A DNA stretch of 60,278 nucleotides, taken from assembly GCA_902767315.1 (NCBI GenBank), contig CACXHB010000092.1, positions 1-60,278 on the forward strand, in the 5' to 3' direction. The notes under the pieces are model-generated. The model was not told the DNA's origin, did not search any database, and saw only the letters and a program-made list of their open reading frames with translations. This document shows, piece by piece, positions 10,284-16,974 of the stretch; position 1 is the first letter of the stretch; every line of letters begins with the position of its first letter. The position numbers were made by a program, and so were the translations under genes. The stretch is from an uncultured Eubacteriales bacterium (GTDB lineage Bacteria > Bacillota > Clostridia > Christensenellales > Aristaeellaceae).

Positions 10284-11324
10284 TCAGATGCGGGTATGCA
10301 CCACGGCGTTTTCTTCCGCGGACTTGAAGCAGGCTTCCATCAGCTTCACCACGCGCATCATTTGCGCATGGGTCACCAGCTGCTTCTCCTCGCCGCGAAT
10401 GGCCTTGACGAAATTGCGGTAATAATCCCGTACGTCGGATTCCACCGTGGGCAGGGGATAGCGCTTGATGGTCTCCTCGGTGCGGGGAGCCATGGTCTTG
10501 GTCAGGCCAGCGGCGGTAACCACAGGCACTGCGTCGCGCTTTTCCCAATCGGAAACCTTCACGATTTCGCCGTTCAGGGCCCAGTCGTTGATGATGGCGG
10601 TGCCGTTTTCGCCCTGCATATACCAGCGGGGCAGATTGATGAAGTTGCTGGTGCCCACTTCCACCTGAGCGGTCAGGCCGCTGCCGAAGGTGATGATGGC
10701 CTTGAAGCCGTCGTCCACTTCGTCGTTGGTCACGTGGGAAACCGTGCAGAAAGTGGAGATGACGTCGTCGTCCACCAGCTGCAGAAGCTGATCCAGCATG
10801 TGCACGCCCCAGTCCAGAATCATGCCGCCGCCCTGGAGCCAGGTGTTGCGCCAGTCGCCGGGCACGCCGCGGGAGCCGTGGACGCGGGATTCGATGTTGA
10901 AAACACGGCCCAGCATGTTCTCGTTGTAAATCTGCTTCATCACCAGGAAATCCTCGTCCCAGCGGCGATTCTGATGCACGGAGAAGACGCGGTCATATTT
11001 CCGGGAGGCGTCGATCATGGCCTGCAGATCCCGGCTGGAAAGGGTCACGGGTTTTTCACTGATGACGTGCTTTCCGGCGGCCATGGCCTGGATGGCGATG
11101 GGCTTATGGAAGTCGTTGGGGGTGGCAATGGTAACGAAGTCCACCGCGGGATCGGCCAGCAGGGCCTCCAGGGTGGGATAAGCGTGCAGGCCGTCGGCCT
11201 CCGCCTGGGCGCGCTTTTCGGGCAGGATGTCGTAAATGCCCGCGATTTCGATTTCAGGAAGGGTCTTGAGTTTGCTTACGTGCCAGTGACCCATGCCGCC
11301 GTAACCGATGAGTGCCCACTTCAT
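10284..11324 (-). CDS. Gfo/Idh/MocA family NAD(P)-dependent oxidoreductase
   Basis: A 346-residue dehydrogenase of sugars, inositols or related polyols. The N-terminus has the Rossmann motif ALIGYGGMGHWH, followed by the catalytic-lysine motif GKHVISEKP near residue 95-103, and the C-terminal beta-sheet domain with DWGVHMLDQLL, which holds the usual active-site histidine. ATG 11324 has AGGAGG ten bases upstream. An upstream open stretch of 35 codons lies over the promoter and is not used. It has its own promoter (11401-11429) and a LysR gene lies just upstream on the same strand. The substrate is not determinable. Confidence 0.9.
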   Translation of the reverse strand: MKWALIGYGGMGHWHVSKLKTLPEIEIAGIYDILPEKRAQAEADGLHAYPTLEALLADPAVDFVTIATPNDFHKPIAIQAMAAGKHVISEKPVTLSSRDLQAMIDASRKYDRVFSVHQNRRWDEDFLVMKQIYNENMLGRVFNIESRVHGSRGVPGDWRNTWLQGGGMILDWGVHMLDQLLQLVDDDVISTFCTVSHVTNDEVDDGFKAIITFGSGLTAQVEVGTSNFINLPRWYMQGENGTAIINDWALNGEIVKVSDWEKRDAVPVVTAAGLTKTMAPRTEETIKRYPLPTVESDVRDYYRNFVKAIRGEEKQLVTHAQMMRVVKLMEACFKSAEENAVVHTRI

Positions 11325-11369
11325 AATGATTGTCCTCCTTTGATTGCCAAGATGTGGTTGCGATATAAA

Positions 11370-11385
11370 TGGGAAATTTCTCCCA
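11370..11385. promoter_or_regulatory. Inverted repeat in the oxidoreductase leader
   Basis: A 16-bp imperfect palindrome with 5-bp arms TGGGA and TCCCA around AATTTC. It lies between the minus-strand promoter and the ATG of the oxidoreductase, where a repressor could act. No regulator is assigned. Confidence 0.35.
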
Positions 11386-11400
11386 ATGGTTCCTGAGTGT

Positions 11401-11429
11401 ATGGTAACGTATTCCGGCATTTCTGTCAA
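11401..11429 (-). promoter_or_regulatory. Promoter of the oxidoreductase gene
   Basis: On the minus strand, TTGACA (11429-11424), a 17-bp spacer and TACCAT (11406-11401). Confidence 0.65.
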
Positions 11430-11437
11430 TAACTATT

Positions 11438-12313
11438 TTACAGATCGTCCTCCATGCGCTGAATGAATTTCCGGGCGGCCTTGGTCAATACCTGATATTT
11501 TTTCCAGACCAGCACCGGCGCGGCCGTGAGATTCGGGGTCAGGGGGCGGAAGGTCAGGGGACTGTCCGGGGATTCCCGGTAGATGCCGTCCAGGCACATG
11601 GCGTAGCCCACCCCCTCTTCCACCAGCATGGCGGCGTTATACAGAAGATTATATTCCCCGGCGATGTTCAATTGCCCCAGATCGCCTCCCAGCCAGTAGG
11701 AGAGGGCGTCGCTGCCCGCCTGTTGGGCGGAGATCAGCAGCGGCACGCCCCGCAGGGATTGGGGGCAGATCACCGGCCGGGCGGCCATGGGATCGTCCCG
11801 GCGCATGAGAATGCCCCAGCGATTGGAGGCGTTGAGCCGGATAAAATCGAATTTCTGCAATTCGGAGGGCTCCAGCACCAGGGCAAAGTCCACCTGACCG
11901 TGCTCCAGAAGGGACAATACGTCTTCGGCGTTGCCGCTGTGCAGATGAATGCGCACCTGAGGATAATCCTCCCGCAGAGCGCGAAATTTCCGGGCGATGA
12001 CGCGCATGCCCTCGGTTTCCGCGCAGCCGATGGAGATCACGCCCCGAACGTCCTCGCTGGAGAGCATCACTTCCGAACGGGTTTTTTCCGCCAGACTCAG
12101 GATTTCCTCCGCCCGCCGCCGCAGGATCATGCCCTCTTCCGTCAGGGTCACCTTTCGGCTACCCCGCACCAGCAGCTGCTTGCCCAGTTCCTCTTCCAGT
12201 TCCCGTATCTGCCGGGAAAGGGGCGGTTGGGACATATGCAATTGTTCCGCCGCCCGGGAAATGCTCTCCTCCCGGGCAACGGCCAGAAAATATTTCAATA
12301 CCCGCAATTCCAT
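11438..12313 (-). CDS. LysR-family transcriptional regulator
   Basis: 291 residues. The N-terminal winged helix-turn-helix reads FLAVAREESISRAAEQLHMSQPPLSRQI with the usual LysR spacing, followed by a periplasmic-binding-like effector domain from about residue 90 (GVISIGCAETEG). ATG 12313 is preceded by GGGAGGGGG; an upstream in-frame start lies over the promoter region. It is divergent from the small-protein/ABC-importer operon, and LysR proteins commonly regulate the divergent unit, so control of that importer is a reasonable inference. Control of the downstream oxidoreductase is the alternative. Confidence 0.9.
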   Translation of the reverse strand: MELRVLKYFLAVAREESISRAAEQLHMSQPPLSRQIRELEEELGKQLLVRGSRKVTLTEEGMILRRRAEEILSLAEKTRSEVMLSSEDVRGVISIGCAETEGMRVIARKFRALREDYPQVRIHLHSGNAEDVLSLLEHGQVDFALVLEPSELQKFDFIRLNASNRWGILMRRDDPMAARPVICPQSLRGVPLLISAQQAGSDALSYWLGGDLGQLNIAGEYNLLYNAAMLVEEGVGYAMCLDGIYRESPDSPLTFRPLTPNLTAAPVLVWKKYQVLTKAARKFIQRMEDDL

Positions 12314-12393
12314 GACGTTTCCCCCTCCCATACCGGCATTGTACCACGAGAAACCATACTTTTCAAGTATCGGAAGGTATGCAATATACGTAT

Positions 12394-12422
12394 TTGACAT
12401 TTTGCGGCCGTTGGCGTTTAAT
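12394..12422 (+). promoter_or_regulatory. Promoter of the small-protein/ABC-importer operon
   Basis: TTGACA at 12394-12399, 17-bp spacer, TTTAAT at 12417-12422. It lies in the 128-bp divergent region shared with the LysR gene. Confidence 0.75.
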
Positions 12423-12441
12423 ATTACAGGGAGGGACGCAC

Positions 12442-12669
12442 ATGACGGAAAAAGAAAACAGAAAAGAAGAAATGCGTTCTTTGAAGGACGCGGGCTGTGA
12501 CGATACCTTCATTAACAAATGCTGCCAGTGCTCCAGGGAATCGGACATTCTCTGCAAGCTGCAGCAGCAGCGGGACAAGCTGCTGGAAGAGCTGCATCAG
12601 GTGCAGCGGAAACTGGACTGTCTGGATTATACCATTTATCAGCTTCGCAACAAGAAGCGGGATCAGTAA
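12442..12669 (+). CDS. Small cysteine-containing coiled-coil protein
   Basis: 75 residues with four clustered cysteines near the middle (C19, then C27, C28 and C30 in NKCCQC, with C38 further on) and a charged coiled coil (KLQQQRDKLLEELHQVQRKLDCL). The N-terminal pattern MRSLKDAGCDDTFI occurs in small Firmicutes proteins of unknown function that I recognise only as a type. ATG 12442 has GGGAGGG at 12430-12436. It is the first gene of the importer operon, 12 bp before the permease. The cysteine cluster could bind metal or respond to redox state, which would suit a cystine-type importer, but this is a guess. Confidence 0.7.
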   Translation: MTEKENRKEEMRSLKDAGCDDTFINKCCQCSRESDILCKLQQQRDKLLEELHQVQRKLDCLDYTIYQLRNKKRDQ

Positions 12670-12681
12670 GGAGGAAGCGCT

Positions 12682-13356
12682 GTGACGGAACGGGTTTGGA
12701 ACATTGTGGTGGATTCCTTCCCAAAGATTCTGCTGCCGGGCCTGACCATGACCATCCCCCTGACGGTTATTTCCTTTGCCATCGCCATGGTCATTGCGGT
12801 GGCGGTGGCCATGGTTCAATTCGCAAAGGTGCCGGTGCTTCGGCAGATTTGCCGGTTTTACATCTGGGTCATTCGGGGCACGCCGCTGCTGGTGCAGTTA
12901 TACGTGATTTTTTACGGGCTGCCGAAATTGGGCGTGATACTGGACCCCTTTCCTTCGGCCATCATCGTCTTTTCCATCAACGAGGGCGCTTATTGCGCGG
13001 AAACCATGCGCGCGGCGCTGGAATCCGTGCCCGCGGGGCAGATGGAGGCAGGCTATTGCGTGGGCATGAATTATTTGCAGATCATGCGGCGCATCGTATT
13101 GCCCCAGGCCTTCCGCACTGCCTTCCCGCCGCTGTCCAATTCGCTGATCAGCATGGTGAAGGACACCTCTTTGGCGGCCAACATCACCGTGATGGAAATG
13201 TTCATGGCCACCCAGCGCATTGTGGCCCGCACCTATGAGCCGCTGGTGCTGTATATGGAGGTAGGCCTGATTTACCTGCTGTTCTGCACGGTGCTGACCT
13301 GGGTGCAGCGGGCAGGGGAAAAACGACTCAACGCCTCGGGCTATCGTAAGGAGTAA
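12682..13356 (+). CDS. Polar amino-acid ABC transporter permease
   Basis: A 224-residue HisM/GlnP-family inner-membrane permease. The conserved permease loop is present: EGAYCAETMRAALESVPAGQMEAG (EAA-type loop for contact with the ATPase), preceded by RGTPLLVQLYVIFYGLP. About five membrane helices can be seen. The GTG 12682 start has AAGGAGGA just upstream. It sits in a permease-ATPase-binding-protein operon; the binding protein suggests cystine or a related amino acid. Confidence 0.9.
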   Translation: MTERVWNIVVDSFPKILLPGLTMTIPLTVISFAIAMVIAVAVAMVQFAKVPVLRQICRFYIWVIRGTPLLVQLYVIFYGLPKLGVILDPFPSAIIVFSINEGAYCAETMRAALESVPAGQMEAGYCVGMNYLQIMRRIVLPQAFRTAFPPLSNSLISMVKDTSLAANITVMEMFMATQRIVARTYEPLVLYMEVGLIYLLFCTVLTWVQRAGEKRLNASGYRKE

Positions 13357-13359
13357 GGT

Positions 13360-14151
13360 ATGCTGTCAATTCAAAATATCCGAAAGAGCTTCGGCAAGCT
13401 GGACGTGCTCAGGGATGTGAGCCTGGAAGTGAACCAGTCCGACGTGGTGGCCATTCTCGGCCCCAGCGGCTCGGGCAAGACCACCCTTCTGCGCTGTCTC
13501 AATTTTCTGGAAACCGCGGACGACGGCTTCATGGAATTCGACGGGGAGAAATATCACTTTGGGCAGGTGTCCCGCAAGGAGATCGCCCATATTCGGCGGA
13601 AAACGGCCTTCGTCTTCCAGAATTACAACCTGTTTCTCAACAAAACCGCCCTGCAGAACGTCACCGAGGGGCTGATTATCGCCCGAAAGACCCCCAGGGC
13701 CCAGGCGGAAAAGATCGGTCTGGAGGTACTGGAAAAGGTGGGCATGCTGGACCGGAAGGATCATTATCCCAACCAGCTCTCCGGCGGCCAGCAGCAGCGG
13801 GTGGCCATTGCCCGGGCGTTGGCCACAGACCCGGAAATTATCTTTTTCGACGAACCTACCTCCGCGCTGGATCCGGAACTGACGGGGGAGGTACTTTCCG
13901 TCATGCGGGATCTGGCCAGGGAAGGCCGCACCATGCTGGTGGTGACCCACGAAATGAGCTTCGCCCGGAATGTTTCCACCCGGGTAGTGTTTATGGAGGA
14001 CGGCGTGGTGGTGGAAGAAGCGCCCACGGCGGAATTTTTTGCCCATCCCCGGGCGGAACGAACCCGCGGCTTCCTGCGGAAAATCGACGGTGACATGTCC
14101 GCCCAAGGCGAGCATGTTTCGATAAACAACAAAAAGGAGAATGTCCAATGA
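13360..14151 (+). CDS. Polar amino-acid ABC transporter ATP-binding protein
   Basis: 263 residues of the GlnQ/TcyC type. Walker A is GPSGSGKTT (about residue 35-43), the Q-loop lies in AFVFQNYNLF, the signature is LSGGQQQRVAIARAL, Walker B is EIIFFDEPTSALDP, and the H-loop is VVTHEMSFA. It drives uptake through the adjoining permease. The stop overlaps the start of the binding-protein gene (ATGA). The C-terminus carries about 15 extra residues beyond the usual end. Confidence 0.93.
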   Translation: MLSIQNIRKSFGKLDVLRDVSLEVNQSDVVAILGPSGSGKTTLLRCLNFLETADDGFMEFDGEKYHFGQVSRKEIAHIRRKTAFVFQNYNLFLNKTALQNVTEGLIIARKTPRAQAEKIGLEVLEKVGMLDRKDHYPNQLSGGQQQRVAIARALATDPEIIFFDEPTSALDPELTGEVLSVMRDLAREGRTMLVVTHEMSFARNVSTRVVFMEDGVVVEEAPTAEFFAHPRAERTRGFLRKIDGDMSAQGEHVSINNKKENVQ

Positions 14152-14948
14152 TGAAGAAGATTCTGTGCTCCCTGGTGGTTCTGACGTTGGTGCTGGGTCT
14201 GACCGCCGCGGCCATGGCCGAAGGCGACATGCTGGCCCGCATTCAGGAAAAGGGCGAAATCGTCATCGCCACGGAAGGCACCTGGGCCCCCTGGACGTAT
14301 CACGATGAGGACGATAATCTGGTGGGCTTCGATGTGGAAATCGCCAAGCTCATCGCCGAAAAGCTGGGCGTGAAGGCCACGTTCGTGGAATGCGAATGGG
14401 ACAGCATTTTCGCCGGCATTGACGCGGGCCGTTATGACATGGCCGCCAACGGCGTGGAAATCACCCCCGAGCGGGCGGAGAAGTACGATTTCACCACGCC
14501 CTACGCCTACATCCGCACGGCGCTGATCGTTCGGGGCGACCGGGACGACATCCATTCCTTTGAAGACCTGGATGGCAAGACCACGGCCAACACTCTGGCC
14601 AGCACTTATGCCCAGCTGGGCGAAAGCTACGGCGCTACCACCGTGGGCGTGGACGATCTGGATCAGACCATCCAGCTGGTGCTGTACGGCCGGGTAGACG
14701 CGACCCTGAACGCCGAGGTCTCCTATCTGGATTATATGGCTGCGCATCCGGAAGCCGATCTGAAGGTGGTTGCGCTGACGGAGGAGGCTTCTCAGGTGGC
14801 CATCCCTCTGCCCAAGGGCGAGGATTCCGCCAGCCTGCGGGAGGCCATCAATCAGGCCATTGCCGAGCTGGCCGAATCCGGCGAACTGGCCGAGATTTCC
14901 ATGAAATACTTCGGCAGCGACCTGACCCAGGCCACTGTTTCTGACTGA
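14148..14948 (+). CDS. Amino-acid (cystine-type) ABC transporter substrate-binding protein
   Basis: 266 residues, family 3 solute-binding fold. ATEGTWAPWTYHDEDDNLVG, FDVEIAKLIAEKLGV and YDMAANGVEITPERAEKYDF match TcyA/FliY-type cystine-binding proteins more than glutamine- or arginine-binding ones. The signal peptide (residues 1-24) ends AAAMA|E and is SPase I-like; there is no lipobox cysteine, unusual for a Gram-positive binding protein, which is normally lipid-anchored. RBS AAAAGGAGA lies eight bases before ATG 14148. Cystine as substrate is inferred from resemblance only. Confidence 0.85.
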   Translation: MMKKILCSLVVLTLVLGLTAAAMAEGDMLARIQEKGEIVIATEGTWAPWTYHDEDDNLVGFDVEIAKLIAEKLGVKATFVECEWDSIFAGIDAGRYDMAANGVEITPERAEKYDFTTPYAYIRTALIVRGDRDDIHSFEDLDGKTTANTLASTYAQLGESYGATTVGVDDLDQTIQLVLYGRVDATLNAEVSYLDYMAAHPEADLKVVALTEEASQVAIPLPKGEDSASLREAINQAIAELAESGELAEISMKYFGSDLTQATVSD

Positions 14949-14964
14949 TTTCGCATGGATTTTA

Positions 14965-15000
14965 CCCCCTCCGCTATTTTGCGGAGGGGGCTTTGCTTTT
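14965..15000 (+). terminator. Terminator of the ABC importer operon
   Basis: A perfect 10-bp stem (14965-14974 with 14981-14990) and the tail CTTTGCTTTT. Confidence 0.9.
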
Positions 15001-15021
15001 GGATGAGGCATTTGTTATAAT
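14993..15021 (+). promoter_or_regulatory. Promoter of the AEC transporter gene
   Basis: TTGCTT at 14993-14998, 17-bp spacer, TATAAT at 15016-15021 with a TGT extension. The -35 lies in the T-tract of the preceding terminator. Confidence 0.65.
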
Positions 15022-15054
15022 AAAAGAAAATGATGGACAAAGGGGACGCTTGCA

Positions 15055-15993
15055 TTGGATAACTTTTTACTGACGCTGAACATCGTGCTGCCGGTTTTTC
15101 TGGTGATGGTGGTAGGATACGTGTGCAAGGCGGCGGGGATGATTCCGCAGATTGCCGAAAAGACCATGAACAAACTGGTATTCAATGTGTTTTTGCCGGT
15201 TTCGCTGGCCAGGAGCCTGATGAACATTCAGGAGGATTCCCAACTGAATCCCTGGGTGCTGGGCTTTTGCGCCGCGGGGGTTGTAGCCACCTTTCTGGCG
15301 GCGCTGCTGGTGGTGCCCCGGGTGGAAAAGGTCAACGCCCGGCGGGGCGTGCTGATTCAGGGCTCTTTTCGCAGCAATTACGCCATTTTCGGCCTGCCCC
15401 TGGCGGAGGCGCTGTTTCCCCAGGGAGACGGCGGCGTGGCGGCTATGATGGTCATCGCTACCATTCCGGTGTTCAACGTGCTGGCGGTGATTTCACTGGA
15501 GTTCTTCCGGGGGGGCAAGTGCGATTTCAAGCGGGTGGCGCTGGGAGTTTTGAAAAATCCCCTGATCTGGGGCTGCGCCATTGGCTTTCTGGTGTCAAAA
15601 TTGCCCTTTGATCTGCCGGATTTCGCCCTGTCCACCGTCAACAAGCTGGCTTCCGTAGCCTCGCCTCTGGCGTTGTTCGTGCTGGGCGCGTCCATCGATT
15701 TGAAGAAAATTCGCGGCAACAAGGGTGCGCTTCTGTGGGGCACGGGGGTGCGGCTGGTGCTTGTGCCGGCGGTGCTTCTGACCATCGCGTATTTCCTGGG
15801 CTTCCGGGGGGCGGAATTCTCCGCGCTGATGATCGCCTTCGGCAGTCCCTGCGCCGTGAGCAGTTATACCATGGCGGCCCAGATGGGCGGCGACGAGGAT
15901 CTGGCGGGGCAATTGGTGATGGCGACCACGGTGCTGTGCTCGGTAACTATGTTTTTGATGATCTTCTGCTTTAAAACCTGGGGCATTTTCTGA
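15055..15993 (+). CDS. AEC (auxin efflux carrier) family transporter
   Basis: A 312-residue membrane protein with about ten helices in two pseudo-repeats, the PF03547 layout. Recognisable segments are MNKLVFNVFLPVSLARSLM, GSFRSNYAIFGLPLAEALF and the C-terminal ALMIAFGSPCAVSSYTMA. Bacterial members export or exchange small carboxylates such as malate; the substrate here is unknown. The start is TTG 15055 with AAAGGGG nine bases before it. It is a single-gene unit between two terminators. Confidence 0.88.
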   Translation: MDNFLLTLNIVLPVFLVMVVGYVCKAAGMIPQIAEKTMNKLVFNVFLPVSLARSLMNIQEDSQLNPWVLGFCAAGVVATFLAALLVVPRVEKVNARRGVLIQGSFRSNYAIFGLPLAEALFPQGDGGVAAMMVIATIPVFNVLAVISLEFFRGGKCDFKRVALGVLKNPLIWGCAIGFLVSKLPFDLPDFALSTVNKLASVASPLALFVLGASIDLKKIRGNKGALLWGTGVRLVLVPAVLLTIAYFLGFRGAEFSALMIAFGSPCAVSSYTMAAQMGGDEDLAGQLVMATTVLCSVTMFLMIFCFKTWGIF

Positions 15994-16005
15994 AACAAAT
16001 CAGAC

Positions 16006-16041
16006 ATGCGCCTTCTCCTTCGGGGGAGGGCGCATCTTTTT
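16006..16041 (+). terminator. Terminator of the AEC transporter gene
   Basis: A hairpin of arms 16006-16018 and 16023-16035 with some G-U pairs, followed by CTTTTTG. Confidence 0.8.
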
Positions 16042-16069
16042 GTCGAATTTCGAAGAAAATATGAAATCC

Positions 16070-16119
16070 GTGTCGTATTGTGGTACAAAATGTATGGTTG
16101 TGGTATAATGTGGTGTATT
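16070..16119 (+). promoter_or_regulatory. mraZ promoter with 10-bp-phased GTGG boxes (MraZ operator)
   Basis: TATAAT at 16104-16109 with a TGG extension is the -10. GTG-type boxes recur every 10 bp across it: GTGT at 16070, GTGG at 16080, ATGT at 16090, GTGG at 16100 and GTGG at 16110. MraZ is known to bind tandem GTGG-type repeats about one helical turn apart ahead of its own gene and repress the cluster, so this is the probable autoregulatory site. Confidence 0.7.
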
Positions 16120-16142
16120 CAGAGGACGGGAGGCGGCGCAAA

Positions 16143-16622
16143 GTGGGTAGAGCGGAATTCTCCGGCAACTATTCGCATAACATTGACCCCAAGGGTCGCG
16201 CCACCATTCCGGCCGCTTACCGGGAGGCGCTCAGCGAGGGCTTCACCATTGGCCTGAACAACGATTTCAACGCCATCGCCCTGTATCCCGCGGAAAAATG
16301 GGCCGAGATCGGCCGCCGGCTGGATCGGATTCCGGATTCGGACGCGAGAGGTATGGCCTATGTGCGGCTGATTAAGGCGTTTTCCTTCACGGATCAGGCG
16401 CTGGACGGGCAGGGGAGAGTGCTTTTGCCCCAGGCGCTGCGCCAGCAGGCGGGCATGGACAAGGCCGTGCGCTTTGTGGGCGTGGGAAAGTACCTGGAAA
16501 TCTGGGATGAGGACCGATTTGTGAAGCAGTATCTGGCGGCCCGGGAAAATGTGGAAGACCTGATGGCTTACGTCAACGACCGTTATTTCGCCCGACCGGG
16601 GGCGCAGGAGGGACAGGAATGA
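16143..16622 (+). CDS. mraZ: Transcriptional regulator MraZ
   Basis: 159 residues with two AbrB-like SpoVT domains. The first holds NIDPKGRATIPAAYREAL, the second ALDGQGRVLLPQALRQQAG; the D-x-(K/Q)GR motifs form the DNA-binding surface of the ring. It controls the division and cell-wall cluster that follows. GTG 16143 has GGGAGG at 16128-16133; the frame is open upstream across the promoter but that region is regulatory. The stop overlaps the ATG of ftsL. The usual next gene, rsmH, is missing here. Confidence 0.93.
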   Translation: MGRAEFSGNYSHNIDPKGRATIPAAYREALSEGFTIGLNNDFNAIALYPAEKWAEIGRRLDRIPDSDARGMAYVRLIKAFSFTDQALDGQGRVLLPQALRQQAGMDKAVRFVGVGKYLEIWDEDRFVKQYLAARENVEDLMAYVNDRYFARPGAQEGQE

Positions 16623-16951
16623 GATTTTGCGTAGATACGCGTAGATTGCTGAAATGCCTGGTTTGCCTGATGCTGGTGGGCGGGTTGGTGACGCAGATTT
16701 GCCTGCTGGCGGAAATTTCCGGTAAAACAAAGGAAATTTCCCGGGTGAACGCGGAAACGGAACGGCTCAGCGCCCAGAAGGATAACCTGGAGGTGCAGCT
16801 GGCTTCCTTCCGAAGCACCGAACGCATTCGCCGGGAGGCCCTGGAACTGGGCATGCAGCTGCCCCAGGAGGATCAGCTGCGGGTGATTTCCATTCCTCAG
16901 GAATATCAGGAGGCGTCCACGCATACAGCTGAAATTGCGGGAGTGCAATAA
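16619..16951 (+). CDS. ftsL: FtsL/DivIC-like cell-division protein
   Basis: A 110-residue bitopic membrane protein with a short cytoplasmic N-terminus, one membrane helix (about 12-32, LKCLVCLMLVGGLVTQICLL) and an external coiled coil (about 35-75) ending in EALELGMQLPQEDQ, the FtsL/DivIC pattern. It should pair with FtsQ/DivIB to recruit FtsW and the transpeptidase. The call rests on topology and position between mraZ and the PBP gene, as FtsL sequences are poorly conserved. Confidence 0.8.
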   Translation: MRFCVDTRRLLKCLVCLMLVGGLVTQICLLAEISGKTKEISRVNAETERLSAQKDNLEVQLASFRSTERIRREALELGMQLPQEDQLRVISIPQEYQEASTHTAEIAGVQ

Positions 16952-16974
16952 AAAGCTGGCGGGGAGGGATGCGC

